64,000 nucleotides of DNA from Dastarcus helophoroides (Eukaryota > Arthropoda > Insecta > Coleoptera > Bothrideridae). Numbering within the stretch: the stretch's first letter is position 1; each line of letters opens with the position of its first letter. The notes under the pieces were generated by a model. The model worked only from the letters and a program-made list of their open reading frames with translations. It ran no database searches and had not been told where the DNA came from. This document shows positions 22,403 to 32,704 of this stretch, in pieces. The stretch is from the NCBI GenBank assembly GCA_028583605.1, contig CM053327.1, forward strand, positions 29,376,626 through 29,440,625, given 5' to 3'. A program made the position numbers and the translations under genes.

Positions 22403-25400
22403 CAGGCCCCTAACCAGGGAGGGAACGAGGGAGCTGCAGCCCCCCGAAATTTTTTGGCTTCACACTAGATAGAACTAAACTTTCCAGACGTGTGACCTTT
22501 TTAAAAACCATTTTTAATGGATCATTTTGTTTTTGTACTGAAATGCAAGGATGTTTTATTTTTCAAATTTGGCGCCATTTCTTATTATTAGAGACCGGAT
22601 TTTAAGCACAATCAAGTAAGGTAAAAAGGTGAGCAAAATGTTAAATTAGGCAGAATCGAAAAGCTAAAGAAGACACCAAAAAGGTAAAGTACTCTAAAAA
22701 AAAAGGCATTAACAGGCCAAAACGCACAATTAACAAAAAAAAATTTAAAAAAATAATAGATTTTAGGTTATACTCAGGATATTCGGAAGGAGTATAATAT
22801 TTTCAAATGAAGTTCTTAAAATTTCGAGTTCATTCTCGAAATCTCGCCCTAAATCTTGAAATTTTTACCTTAAACTCATTCGATTTTATTCCAATATTTT
22901 GACATTTAAATCTGAGATTTCGTTTCTAGGAAAATTTAAACTTTTCTTGAAATTTCTTTTTTTTATTTGAAATTTCATTCTAACGTTTTGAATTTTATTA
23001 AAATAATGTTGAATTTGCAAGTTTTTCAAGCTTAAGCCTATTTTGAAAAAATATTTAAATTTTGGGAAGAACTAGAAATTTATACAAGCGATTTTTCGAG
23101 ATTTAACACCAAATTTTAAGAAAAACTTGGATTTTGTAATAATAATTTTACAGTTTTAGAATTTAAAAAATTACGTTTTGATTTTTATTAAAATAATGTT
23201 GAATTTGCAAGTTTTTCAAGCTTAAACTCCCTATTTTGAAAAAAACTTCAAATTTTGAGAAGAATTGGAAATTTATACAAGCGATTTTTCGAGATTTATC
23301 ACCAAATTTTGAGAAAAACTTGGATTTTGTAATAATAGTTTTACAGTTTTGGAGTTTAAAAATTTAAATTTTAAATTCGGTTTTTGAATGAAATTTTGAT
23401 TGTGGGGCCTTTACTAAAAAACAAAATATCTTATAAGCCATTATTTTGAGAAGACATTTTTTAATAAATTATTTTTATGAATTTCTTCTATAATTTTTCT
23501 AACATGGCGATTGAATTTTAAAAAAATGTCTAAAATGTCGATTCTTTTATAAATTTCGAGTCTTACACAAAACTTGAGCATTTTTAAGTTGAAAAATTCA
23601 GGATTTTTTTAATAACTTTAACCCAGCAGCTTAATTCGAAATTTTTAATTTTTTAAAAAAGTTTTAACTTTATAACAAAAAATTTCGAAATCTTTTGTTA
23701 TGAAGTTGATTTGTTTATATTTCGATAACGATTTCAAAAATTCGACTTTTTTCTCCCAAATTCCAATTTCAAGTGAAAACTTCCAAAAAAAATATTGAAA
23801 CTTCTATCTTACTTATCAAATTTCAATTTTAATCAAGAATTTTGTGTACTTTTAATCACGACAGTTCAACTTTAAATTCATATTTTAAATTTAATTTAAT
23901 TTAACCGAATTTAAAAATTTAAATTTTAAATTCGGTTTTTGAATAAAATTTTGAATGTTAGGCCCTTTACTAAAAAATCAAAATATCTCATAAGCCATTA
24001 TTTTAAGAAGACATTTTTTAATAAGTTATTTTTGTGAATTTCTTTTATAATTTTCTTAACATGGCGATAGAACTTTAAAAAAAATGTCGATTCTTTTATT
24101 AATTTCGAGTTTTACAGAAAACTTGAGCATTTTTAAGTTGAAATATTTAGGAATTTTTTAATAAGTTTAACCCATCAGCTTAATTCGAAATATTTAATTT
24201 TTTCAAAAAGTTTTAACTTCATAATAGAAAATTTCGAAATTTTTTGTCATGAGGTTGATGTGTTTATATTTCGACTACGATTTCGAAAATTCGACTTTTT
24301 TCTTCAAAATTCGAATTCTAAGTGAAAACTTCAAAAAAAATATTGAAATTTTTATCTTAGTTATCAAATTTCAACTTTAATTAAGAATTTATTGTACTTT
24401 TAATCACATTTCTATCTTAGTTATTAAATTTCAACTTTAATTAAGAATTTATTGTACTATTAATCAATTTTAAATTCATATTTTTAGAAAAACTTGACTT
24501 ATAGAATTTTTACAACTTTTTACCACGAGTTTAAAAATGTCAAGTCGAAATTTTGAAAAAAAAATGAGCTTAATGACTTTAGTTTATTTTTCAAAATTTT
24601 TATATTAGCACTAATTCAAAATTTAGACTTCTTCAAAACATTTTGACTTTCTTTCTAGACATTTAATTTATAGAAAATCTCCTGGACATTTTGAGAAAAC
24701 ACTAAAAGTTTCAGGAAATATTAAAGTTTATTTTTTAAATTTTGTTTCAAGACAAAATTTTGAGTGTTATTAGTTTTTGTTAATAGATTTTATCTTTTGG
24801 GATTGTGAGATTTTTTTTTAGAAAATTTTGACTTCAAACCTTTTTTTTTTTTCAAAAATTATCGCTTCTTTTTTCTTCGGATTTAGAGAGTAATTCTAAA
24901 TGTCAACTTATTTCTAAAATTTCGAATTTAAAAAACTAAAAATTTCGAGTTCGAACAGGTCACACTAAGAATTAACATATCGTAATTTTGTTCGGAAATT
25001 CAAAATTTTTAAAAAAATTAATAATTTCAGAAATGTTTAATGATGAATGTTGGTTATTTTTAAGTATAAACACCGTCGTAATTAAACTTTTTCTAGAACG
25101 AGTTTGTCCACTCTAAACGTAGAGTTTTCTAGATATTTCGAATTAAAATTCCAAATTCAAAAAACTCAAAATTAAGTTCAGAATTTCGATATCTGACATT
25201 TCTCACAAAAATTTTGGCGAAATTTTCAGGTTTCTAGAATCGAAGAAGAAGAATCGAAGTTTAAAAAAATATTTGTGTGTTTGAAGTAAATACCAAGATA
25301 TCAAACTTTGAAGTTTGACAAAAAAAAAGTAAAAGTATTAACATACTTCGCATTTAGCAAAAAATCTAATTCAAATTGAAAAACTTTTTTCGAAATTCGG

Positions 25401-26039
25401 AAGAATCAAATGCATTTCGATATTGCAAATTTAGATAGCAACAATAATTCCCAAAATTGCCCAAAATAAAAAAAACGTAGAAATTGAAGTTGTTGCCAGT
25501 TAGAAAAAGAGTTGGACACTAAGAGGAAACTTGAACTTAAAAAAAAACATCTAATCTTCCAGAATTTTGAAAGAATATCCAAATTCTTAATGTTCGGGTG
25601 CAAACTTTAAATTTGATATAAAAGTTAAAATTATGAATTTAATCGAAATTTGAAAAAAATTAAAAAAAAAAGATTTTTCTCCAGCTGACTTCAAATTATG
25701 TCTTTAAATAGAGCTCTTTCTATAGGCATTTTTTTATACACAACTGCAATTTATAGAAGACAGTTCAAAGATAAATTTTAGAAAAGGAATATTTTTCGAG
25801 TAATTTTATCATCTTACCAACACATTTTTTTTTATTTGTCAGAATATTAGAAGAGTTAGACTCTAGTGTATTTTTTTATATTTTAGTATACTGGTATACA
25901 ATAATAAAATAAATAGTAAAGTAGTAGGTATTGGACCGTGGCTTCTTAACTCTAACCTAAACGCAAGCAAAGACTAGGTAGTTTTAACAAAAAGATCGCA
26001 GCCCCCCCCCCCCCGAAGAAGTTCCTGGTTACGGGCCTG
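22403..26039. mobile_element. hAT-like non-autonomous element with 8-bp duplication
   Basis: It starts CAGGCCCCTAACCAGGGAGG and ends GTTCCTGGTTACGGGCCTG, giving inverted termini CAGGCCC-TAACCAGG. It is flanked by the 8-bp direct repeat GTCTGAAG (22395-22402 and 26040-26047). It interrupts a recognisable repeat, so both ends are exact. Subterminal regions hold poly-C (GCAGCCCCCC). The 3.5-kb interior is low-complexity AT-rich DNA, more T-rich on the left and A-rich on the right, with two copies of a roughly 560-bp unit (near 23357 and 23916). No transposase is present. Confidence 0.9.
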
Positions 26040-26095
26040 GTCTGAAGACATAATGGGGTTGGGTTTGCAAGTGAATTAGTGGATTGAACTAAAAA
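26040..26095. repeat. Right piece of split retroelement-tail repeat
   Basis: GTCTGAAGACATAATGGGGT continues the repeat broken at 22402. Compare the intact copy at 1536-1580 (inverse orientation). Confidence 0.75.
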
Positions 26096-27202
26096 AATGA
26101 GACGAGTTTGAATTGAATTTATTTCTTTGAATTCAGTGTTACAAAATAGCTTTTTATCTAAGACCACTTATTTCGTTGCTTCCACTGCTTTTGATGGTTG
26201 ATGTACTATTTACTCGAGTCAAATTATATAATATAGAAAAGGCCACACAAAAAAAAGTGATTGTCACAGGTTTAATCAAAGATAAGTAAATATTATTAAT
26301 TAATCCGAAAAACAAAAACTGAGTCATTGTGGTTATATTTTGATATGCATCGTGTCAACATGCGGTATAAACAAACTAATTATTGTATAGGTAAGTAGAT
26401 AGTCTTTATATAAGTAATTATATAAAAAATGTTACATAAAAATATAAGCAAAACATTGAAATTGCGTTTGCGAGTGGATTGTACTTCAAAAAATCGCTCA
26501 AAACTTCAAAATTTGTATAAATATCAAATGTTGCAGATATTTTTTGTTGATAAATTTAATTTCTTTTAATTTCATCTTCATTACACTTTTTTTTTTAATT
26601 TTGACTACTAGCTAAATTTAAACTTTTTTTGGAAATTTAGACTTTAATTTTATATTTCGACTTTTTTATTATAATGGCGAGCTTTAATTCGAATTTCAAA
26701 ATACCTTTTTTCTTATTCTTCGACTGTATCTTATCACATCTTGAAAAATATTGTTTAAATAAAAAAACTATGATTTTTTTATTCGAACATATGATTTTTA
26801 TTCATTTAAACAGTTTATATTTAAAAAAACAAAATGTTACGAAAGAGTCATCGGGAAAAAGGATTATTGTATCATATCGGACAGAATTGGAAGTGCAAGT
26901 TAAGTTGAAAGTTAAACAAAAACTCGAATGTTCAACTTTTTGCACGAAAATTATCTTTTTTATTTAACCATATGTTCACAAGTCAGGTAAATATAACCGC
27001 TACAGTCAATATGTAAAACAGATACAAATTGATGTTCGTGTTGTGTTACACAATATGTTAGACAAATTCCACAATTGATCCACACTTTACGCCAAGGCGG
27101 TCAATCCGCAGAAGATTCGGTAATAATAACACTTATTTTACCTTAAATCAATAGTTTTTCGTAAACCAATTTTTTGTTGATGTAGATCCAGCACGTATTT
27201 AA
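26096..27202. other. AT-rich non-coding DNA
   Basis: No supported gene. A 97-codon frame at 26674-26967 has no family features and AT-driven composition. Low-complexity text occurs only near 26580-26700. Confidence 0.5.
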
Positions 27203-27729
27203 TACAGTGCTGGTCTGTAACTTGGAATAAATTCAGTAAATCAAAGACAGTTTTTTTTTCGGAAATATGTTTGAACACATCGATCGATATTTTAATTTGC
27301 GCTCTTTTTGATGCAGCAAAATTTTATACAGCATGTTCCAAATTTAAAGTGGGACGTCATCGACAATTTTTTCAAATGGCAACCCTATTTTTTTCTTGAC
27401 TATTCTTAAAGAGTATATCAAGTTGCTCAAGCGTACCAAATTTAAATTTTTTATTCCTTGTCATTTAAAATATATTTCCAAATTTAGTAACTAACTCGTA
27501 AAATCAAGAAACAGATTCAATTCAATACAATTTTTTAAAAATCGAGTATCAAAAGGTATTCGTTTGACAATTTTTGTCAAACTGGGTTGACGTCTTATCA
27601 TAAACTTATAAAAAAAGTTAATAAAAACAAAGAAGAAGATTAGTATCGTATTGGTCGAAGGAGCTATTAGTGAGAAACACCATTTATTAAAAAATTGACC
27701 AAAATACCGTACTAACTGAAACCTACAAG

Positions 27730-28320
27730 ACTGAAATTTTAATAATGATTGGCTACGGAGATAGTACAAGTATACAAAATGAAGTTATTCGTTTATTCAG
27801 AGAGAAGTATCCTGATTTACCACCCATATCGTAAAGTACCGTAAGCAAGATTGAAAAACAGTTTCCGGAAATTGGGCATTTAGGAAAACAAGTAATCCCC
27901 GTCAGAATACACTCAATGAAGATGTCAAAATTAATGAACTCCTCTCTGTCCAAGAAAATCCTCATGTCCCCACTAGTCAGATAGGTAGGGAGTTCGAAAT
28001 TAGCCAGTCTTCAGTTGCAAGAATTCTATGAAAAAATTTCATCCTTATAAAATGACAATCCTCCATGAACTCTTAGAAGATGATCCGGATAGAAGACTCC
28101 AGTTTTGCGAACAAATGATGGATCTACTAGGCAGAAATGTTCTAAGCATAGAAAATATCCTATTTTTAGATGAATCAACGTTTATGTTAAATGGTGAACT
28201 AAATCGTCAAAATTGTCCCTACTGGGCGCAGACAACAACCCACACTGATAAAGGAAGGCCACATTCAACATCCAGAGAAAGTCAATGTTTGGTCAGGAAT
28301 TGTTGGTGGTCGAGTTATAG
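27730..28320 (+). pseudogene. Mariner-type transposase, N-terminal part
   Basis: Frames read in order: GYGDSTSIQNEVIRLFREKYP (helix-turn-helix start), STVSKIEKQFPEIGHLGKQV, INELLSVQENPHVPTSQIGR with EFEISQSSVARIL (second helix-turn-helix), then FHPYKMTILHELLEDDPDRR and NILFLDESTFMLNGELN. LDEST carries the first catalytic Asp, and NCPYWA follows. A stop after PPIS and at least two frameshifts make it inactive. The coding sequence stops at GRVIG, where the hAT-like element begins. Neighbour and continuation: 31161-31638. Confidence 0.9.
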
Positions 28321-28321
28321 G

Positions 28322-31160
28322 TACCGTTATTTTTTCGTTCCGCTTTTCGGTTTTCGTTCCAGCAAAAAATTTATATCGATTCAGTTCCGGTTTTCATTCC
28401 GACAAAAATAACATTTTTTTCCGGTTTTCGGTCTTGGGTTCAATTCCTGGTGACTCATTGTTTTCAAAAAATTTTCGAATTATAAATTGATTTTTGAACA
28501 TAATTTTGATAATGTAATGTCTTTCTTTTTCTTTAAAATTACAATACTATGTAACTACTCTGACCTTGCCTAAAATTCAAGGAAAATATTTTTTATTTTT
28601 TAAGTTAAATAATTTCAAGCTAAAACCCTGAATTTTGAGTTTAATTTGAATTCAAATTTCAAGAAAAACCTGAACTGTATAAAAAACTAAATCGCGATTT
28701 TGGGTTTAAAAATTTTAAGTTTAAATTATTTTTCATTGTAGACTCTTACTAATCGGAAATATTGCCATTATTAACTTTATTTAACGTTAAATATTTTCAT
28801 ACTGGGTCGAAGAAATGTTAGATTTAAGTTTAAACTCGAAATTTTCATAAAAATCTTAAATTATATACCCAAGATTTAAAAAGTACTAGAATATACGAAA
28901 TTTGGCAATTAAAATCGAAAATTTGAAAGACTTTTCTTTCATAATTTTGGTTTTCTAGTAATGTTTTGACTTTGATTCGCTTTTTATAACAAAAGTGATT
29001 TTTGTTGTTTTGACTTTGTTTTCTTGAACTTTGGATTAAAAAGATCAAATAAAAAAAATAAATAAAAAGAAAGCGACCAAAAAATATAAAATGGAAAGTT
29101 TTAAATTGAGATTTTAATGAAACAGTCAACATTTCGAAAAAAGAATTTCAAAATTTAACAGAAGAATTTTTGAAATGTTTACCTTAATTTAGAAATACTG
29201 ACCTTTAACCCAAATATTTGTTTTTATTTCTGGAAATGTTGCTAAAAACTTTAAGATTTCTAAAAAAAAAGTAAAATTTTTCAGAAAGTTTTGGTAAGTG
29301 TATTTACCTTCTTTCAATATTTTAACTTTTCTCTATTAAAATTTCAAATTTAAACTTGTATGTTCTTTTTATTGTTATTCTTTCTCTAAAATTTCGACTT
29401 TAAATAAAATTTAGTCTTTCCTTAGCAAGTATAACCATTTTTATTGACATGTTGACTTTAATTCTAGACATTTTTCTCAAAATTTTGAGTTAAGACTTAG
29501 ACTATAAGTTTAGGTTAGGATTTTTCGACTTTCACCTTGAAAACTCAACATTTTCAGGATTTGGAATTGTGAGATTAATTTTCAAAAATTGTTAAAAATA
29601 AATTAAGTTAGTTTTTCCTCAAAATTTAGACTTTTTCTAAGAACATCAAATTTTTTTCTTGAAATTTGGAGAGATTTTGAATTAAGATTCAAAGTAAAAA
29701 ATAACAAACTATTCACATTCAAATTACTACTTTTGCATTTGAAATCTAACATCTGCTAATATTTTTAGCCATAATTTGAAACGTTTAATTTAAATGTATA
29801 TTTTAAGCTTAAAAATAAAGAATCCACAAAAAATACCATTTCAATCATTTCTAAACTTCAATTTTCTATATAAAAATGGATGTTTCAAAATCAACGATAA
29901 ATTTCCCGAAAAAAAAAGCCAATTTCAATTTTAAAGACAGAATTGTTGGAAAAATTTAAGCTGCATCTAAAAAGTTTGTGAAGAGATTTAACATTTTGAG
30001 ATTCCATTTGTGACACAAACGTTGAAGAAGTTTCGCGAAAATAATATTTAGAAAGCACACAATTTTGACTTCGAAATTCTAAGCAATCTGCAAAAAATAT
30101 CGCAATTTCGCGGTTAAAGTCGAAATCTTGAGAAAAAATCAAAGTTTTCAGAATAAAAATTACTATTTTAGCGTAAACAAAATAATTGGAAGTCATCATT
30201 TAAAGTTTACTCTAAATATTATGACCCCAATTTGGATCCCTGCTTTAAATTAGAATATAATGTACTTTTTCCTGAAATCTGTACATAAAATTTAAAAATG
30301 TTAAGGTTAAATTTGAAATAGAGAGATTTTGGTGAAAATGTTAAGAAAAAAAATTATATGTTAGAATTTTAGGAAGCTTTAGAAAATCGAAACTGCATAA
30401 ATCACAAGAATTTAAATTTGGGATTTCGAAAAAAAATTCAAATACTAAAAGAGTTGGAATTCGAAAGAAAATATTGGCCAAAAATCGAAAATTCAACTAA
30501 TAACTTCAAAAAATAGAGATAGCAAATAAGGAAAGAACAATAGAAATTTAAGGAAATAAGGTAATTTGGAGTTTTCTAAAAAAAGTTCAAATTTCCAGAA
30601 AAACACGAATTTGCAAATAAAATTGTAAGGAAAGCCGAGTTTTCCTAGCTTGAATGAAAAACGCCCTACTGCTTCATTCTAAAATTACAAAGGATATATA
30701 TTTTTTTTGAACTCGAAATTTTAAGTGAAGAAAAGAAATATTTCGAGTAGTTTCCAGATAAAAATCAAAACTTTAAAAAAATGTCGAAAATTTTAAAAAA
30801 AGATAAAAGTTAAAATTTTAATTTGGATTGAAATTTTAAGAATAAAGTCAATATTTTTTAGAAAATGTGGATATTGTTAGTTTTAATCTAATTTTTTAAA
30901 CAGAAACGAGAGACTGAAAGTAAACTACTAATTTCGAGGTCAAAGTTGCACGGATTTGTGAAATATTTTGAAAAAGTAATTGAAATCTCTAAGCAAAAAT
31001 TCTAAACTTAAGGATAAAATAAAAACTGTTTTAAGTACATAAATTCAACGAACCGAAATAAACTGATATTTTTTCCGGTTTCGCTCCGGTTTTTGTTCCG
31101 ACGAAATTAAGGGGTTTTTTCGGTTTCCGATTTTCGGTTTAGTTCCGGTTCGAAGCCCTG
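28322..31160. mobile_element. hAT-like non-autonomous element nested in mariner transposase
   Basis: The right end reads CCGGTTCGAAGCCCTG, the inverse of a CAGGGCTTCGAACCGG terminus. It is related to the element at 52412-55005, which starts CAGTGCTTCAAACCGG. Flanks GTTATAGG (28314-28321) and GTGATAGG (31161-31168) form an 8-bp duplication with one mismatch. The left terminus seems to lack about 12 bp and begins TACCGTTATTTTTTCGTTCC. Both ends are rich in CGGTTTTCGGTTC motifs. The interior is low-complexity, T-rich then A-rich, and includes a DR1 fragment near 28780. Confidence 0.88.
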
Positions 31161-31638
31161 GTGATAGGACCAATTTTCTTCCAAGGAAATCTCAATGGGG
31201 CAGGATATTTAGAATTCTTGCAGGAAGAGGTAATTCCTGATTTAGCCATTTTGTTTCCTGATCCGGTCGAAGCTGATGTCCCGAATAGAAACATCTGGTT
31301 TCAACAAGACGGCCCCCGCAAGAGCTGTCCGTGGGTATCTGGATGATGTATTACCAGGTAGATGGATTGATAGAAGAGGACCTTTTGAATGGGGCCATCC
31401 AGGCCTCCGGACTTAACACCTATGGACTATTTCTTATTGGGGTATTTGAAGAGCAAAGTTTTTAAGATTAAATCTGCAAATATTGAGGAGTTGAAAGGAC
31501 GAATAAGACAGGAGTGTACACTAATTACCCCGGCGAAGTAGTTAAAAATGTTTAAAACGAGTTTCAGTTCCGTTTAGGGTATTGTCAATTAGTAAATGGA
31601 CAACATTTTGAACATTTATTGAAGAAAGATTATTGAGG
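31161..31638 (+). pseudogene. Mariner-type transposase, C-terminal part
   Basis: Continues directly from 28320: GPIFFQGNLNGAGYLEFLQE, LFPDPVEADVPNRNIWFQQD (second catalytic Asp), a frameshift, then ARAVRGYLDDVLPGRWIDRR, a second shift, PPDLTPMDYFLLGYLKSKVF (third catalytic Asp) and IEELKGRIRQECTLIT. It ends NGQHFEHLLKKDY and a stop at 31636-31638. The spacing between the last two Asp residues is clearly longer than the 34 of classical mariners, roughly 38-40 allowing for the lesions. Confidence 0.9.
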
Positions 31639-31953
31639 CGAATCAGATTCCTTGATTTTTCAAATTAGTTAATATTTGTTAAATACCTTTAAACTGATAA
31701 GAAATTAAAAAATGAAATTTGGTACGCATGTTTAACTTGATATATCCTTTAAGAATAGTAAAAAAATAGGGTGGTCATTTAAAAAAATTCTCTATGATTC
31801 ATATCTTAAATTTGGGACATTCTGTACAAAAATTTTCCCACATCAAAAAGAGCCCAAATTAAAATATCAATCGACATATCCGAGTATATTTCCGAGAAAA
31901 AAAAACTGTCTTTAATTTACTGAATTTATTCCAAGTTACATACTAGCCCTGTA

Positions 31954-32628
31954 TATCAATATTAGGAGAAAACGGGACGATTAATATATTATTGATATTT
32001 GGAAATTCCTATTTTGTAGACTGCACTAATAATTAATTATTGCCTCAACAAGGAACGAAACTAAAAGTTTGCACGTCTTTAATAAAGTACACAGTGGCGC
32101 CAAACTAAATTGAATAAATATTCCTGTAAAATCAGGCATTCCCAGCTTGATATTCTCTAGGAAAGAAGACGGAAGTCGAGCTTTCAAAAATGTATATCTT
32201 AATTACCAACACATCGGCTCCATTCACTTTTACAAGATTACAAATGTTCAGAAAATTAATGCCTGACGTAATTTCATTACCCCCTTTCATTCGCCCGACT
32301 TGGGACTTCGTCGAAGGCAAAAGGCACATCCCCACTTTAGATCCATAGGGTGTCCATCCTGTCTGTTTATTATACAACAAAAAGGGCAGGCCTCGAGCAC
32401 ATCCCTTCGAAGAGTAGGGGTTCCTGTAACCAATGAAAATCGACCGCCAATTCAAAGAGGGTCCCATTCAAGGGGATAATATCCTAAAAATTACGGCAAA
32501 AGCTCTAAGTTTAAAAGTCTTTCCTGATCTGTTTATAACTTCAGATAATCGCAAACTATTGTAGTGAAGAGTTTTAAAGTTGTTTTCGGTGACTTGTAAT
32601 GAGTTAACGTATTGTGGGGTGGAAAAAA
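31954..32628. promoter_or_regulatory. Upstream region of tailless
   Basis: About 675 bp between the mariner end and the tll start codon. It must hold at least part of the tll 5' leader and perhaps the promoter. No TATA box or initiator could be picked with confidence. A cysteine-rich minus-strand frame (32287-32450) overlaps it. The block at 32280-32480 is noticeably less AT-rich than the surroundings. Confidence 0.4.
32287..32450 (-). other. Cysteine-rich open frame, possible terminal exon
   Basis: On the minus strand a 54-codon open frame ends at TGA (32287-32289). It contains LEACPFCCIINRQDG and LKWGCAFCLRRSPKSGE, with two Cys-x-x-Cys pairs. A splice acceptor-like TTGGTTACAG lies just upstream of codon GAA near 32427. 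No upstream exon was identified and the family is not recognised. It could be the last exon of a gene transcribed away from tll or a chance frame in a GC-richer patch. A longer overlapping frame (32132-32467) has no recognisable content. Confidence 0.3.
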
Positions 32629-32704
32629 ATGCAGACGCCCGAAAGCACCTTGATGCATTTAGATCCGCATTTACATCTCAAAAATCAGTCGCCTTCTTCT
32701 TCAA
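32629..32704 (+). CDS. tll: tll exon 1 (start codon, N-terminus)
   Basis: ATG at 32629 follows GGAAAAAA. It encodes [20 protein letters not shown] and SPSSS, then one base A before the donor GTAAGT (32705). That A joins GT of exon 2 to make Ser, so the product reads [14 protein letters not shown]; an SSR-I-L-x-x-P-C junction is what insect Tailless proteins show. This exon is too short to stand out on its own. The phase match and the protein junction are the reasons for calling it. Confidence 0.85.

Larger units (their letters stand above)
27205..31951 (+). mobile_element. Mariner-type element with about 290-bp inverted repeats, interrupted
   Basis: Ends CAGTGCTGGTCTGTAACTTG and its diverged inverse (...TTACATACTAGCCCTG) abut TA dinucleotides (27203-27204, 31952-31953). 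Inverted similarity runs inward for roughly 290 bp: GGAATAAATTCAGTAAAT, then AAAGACAGTTTTTTTTTC, then CATGTTCCAAATTTAA against its inverse near 31795. A transposase pseudogene fills the middle. A 2.8-kb hAT-like element (28322-31160) is inserted inside it, so without the insertion the element would be about 1.9 kb. Confidence 0.9.

Noticed and set aside
26674..26967. 97-codon open frame
   Set aside because: No family features, AT-driven composition and no splice or promoter context.
28430..28460. tRNA B-box-like GGTTCAATTCC
   Set aside because: No A box or foldable cloverleaf upstream; it lies inside a hAT-like element end rich in GGTTC motifs.
32132..32467. 111-codon minus-strand frame
   Set aside because: No recognisable content; the neighbouring frame with paired cysteines is the more plausible coding frame in this patch.
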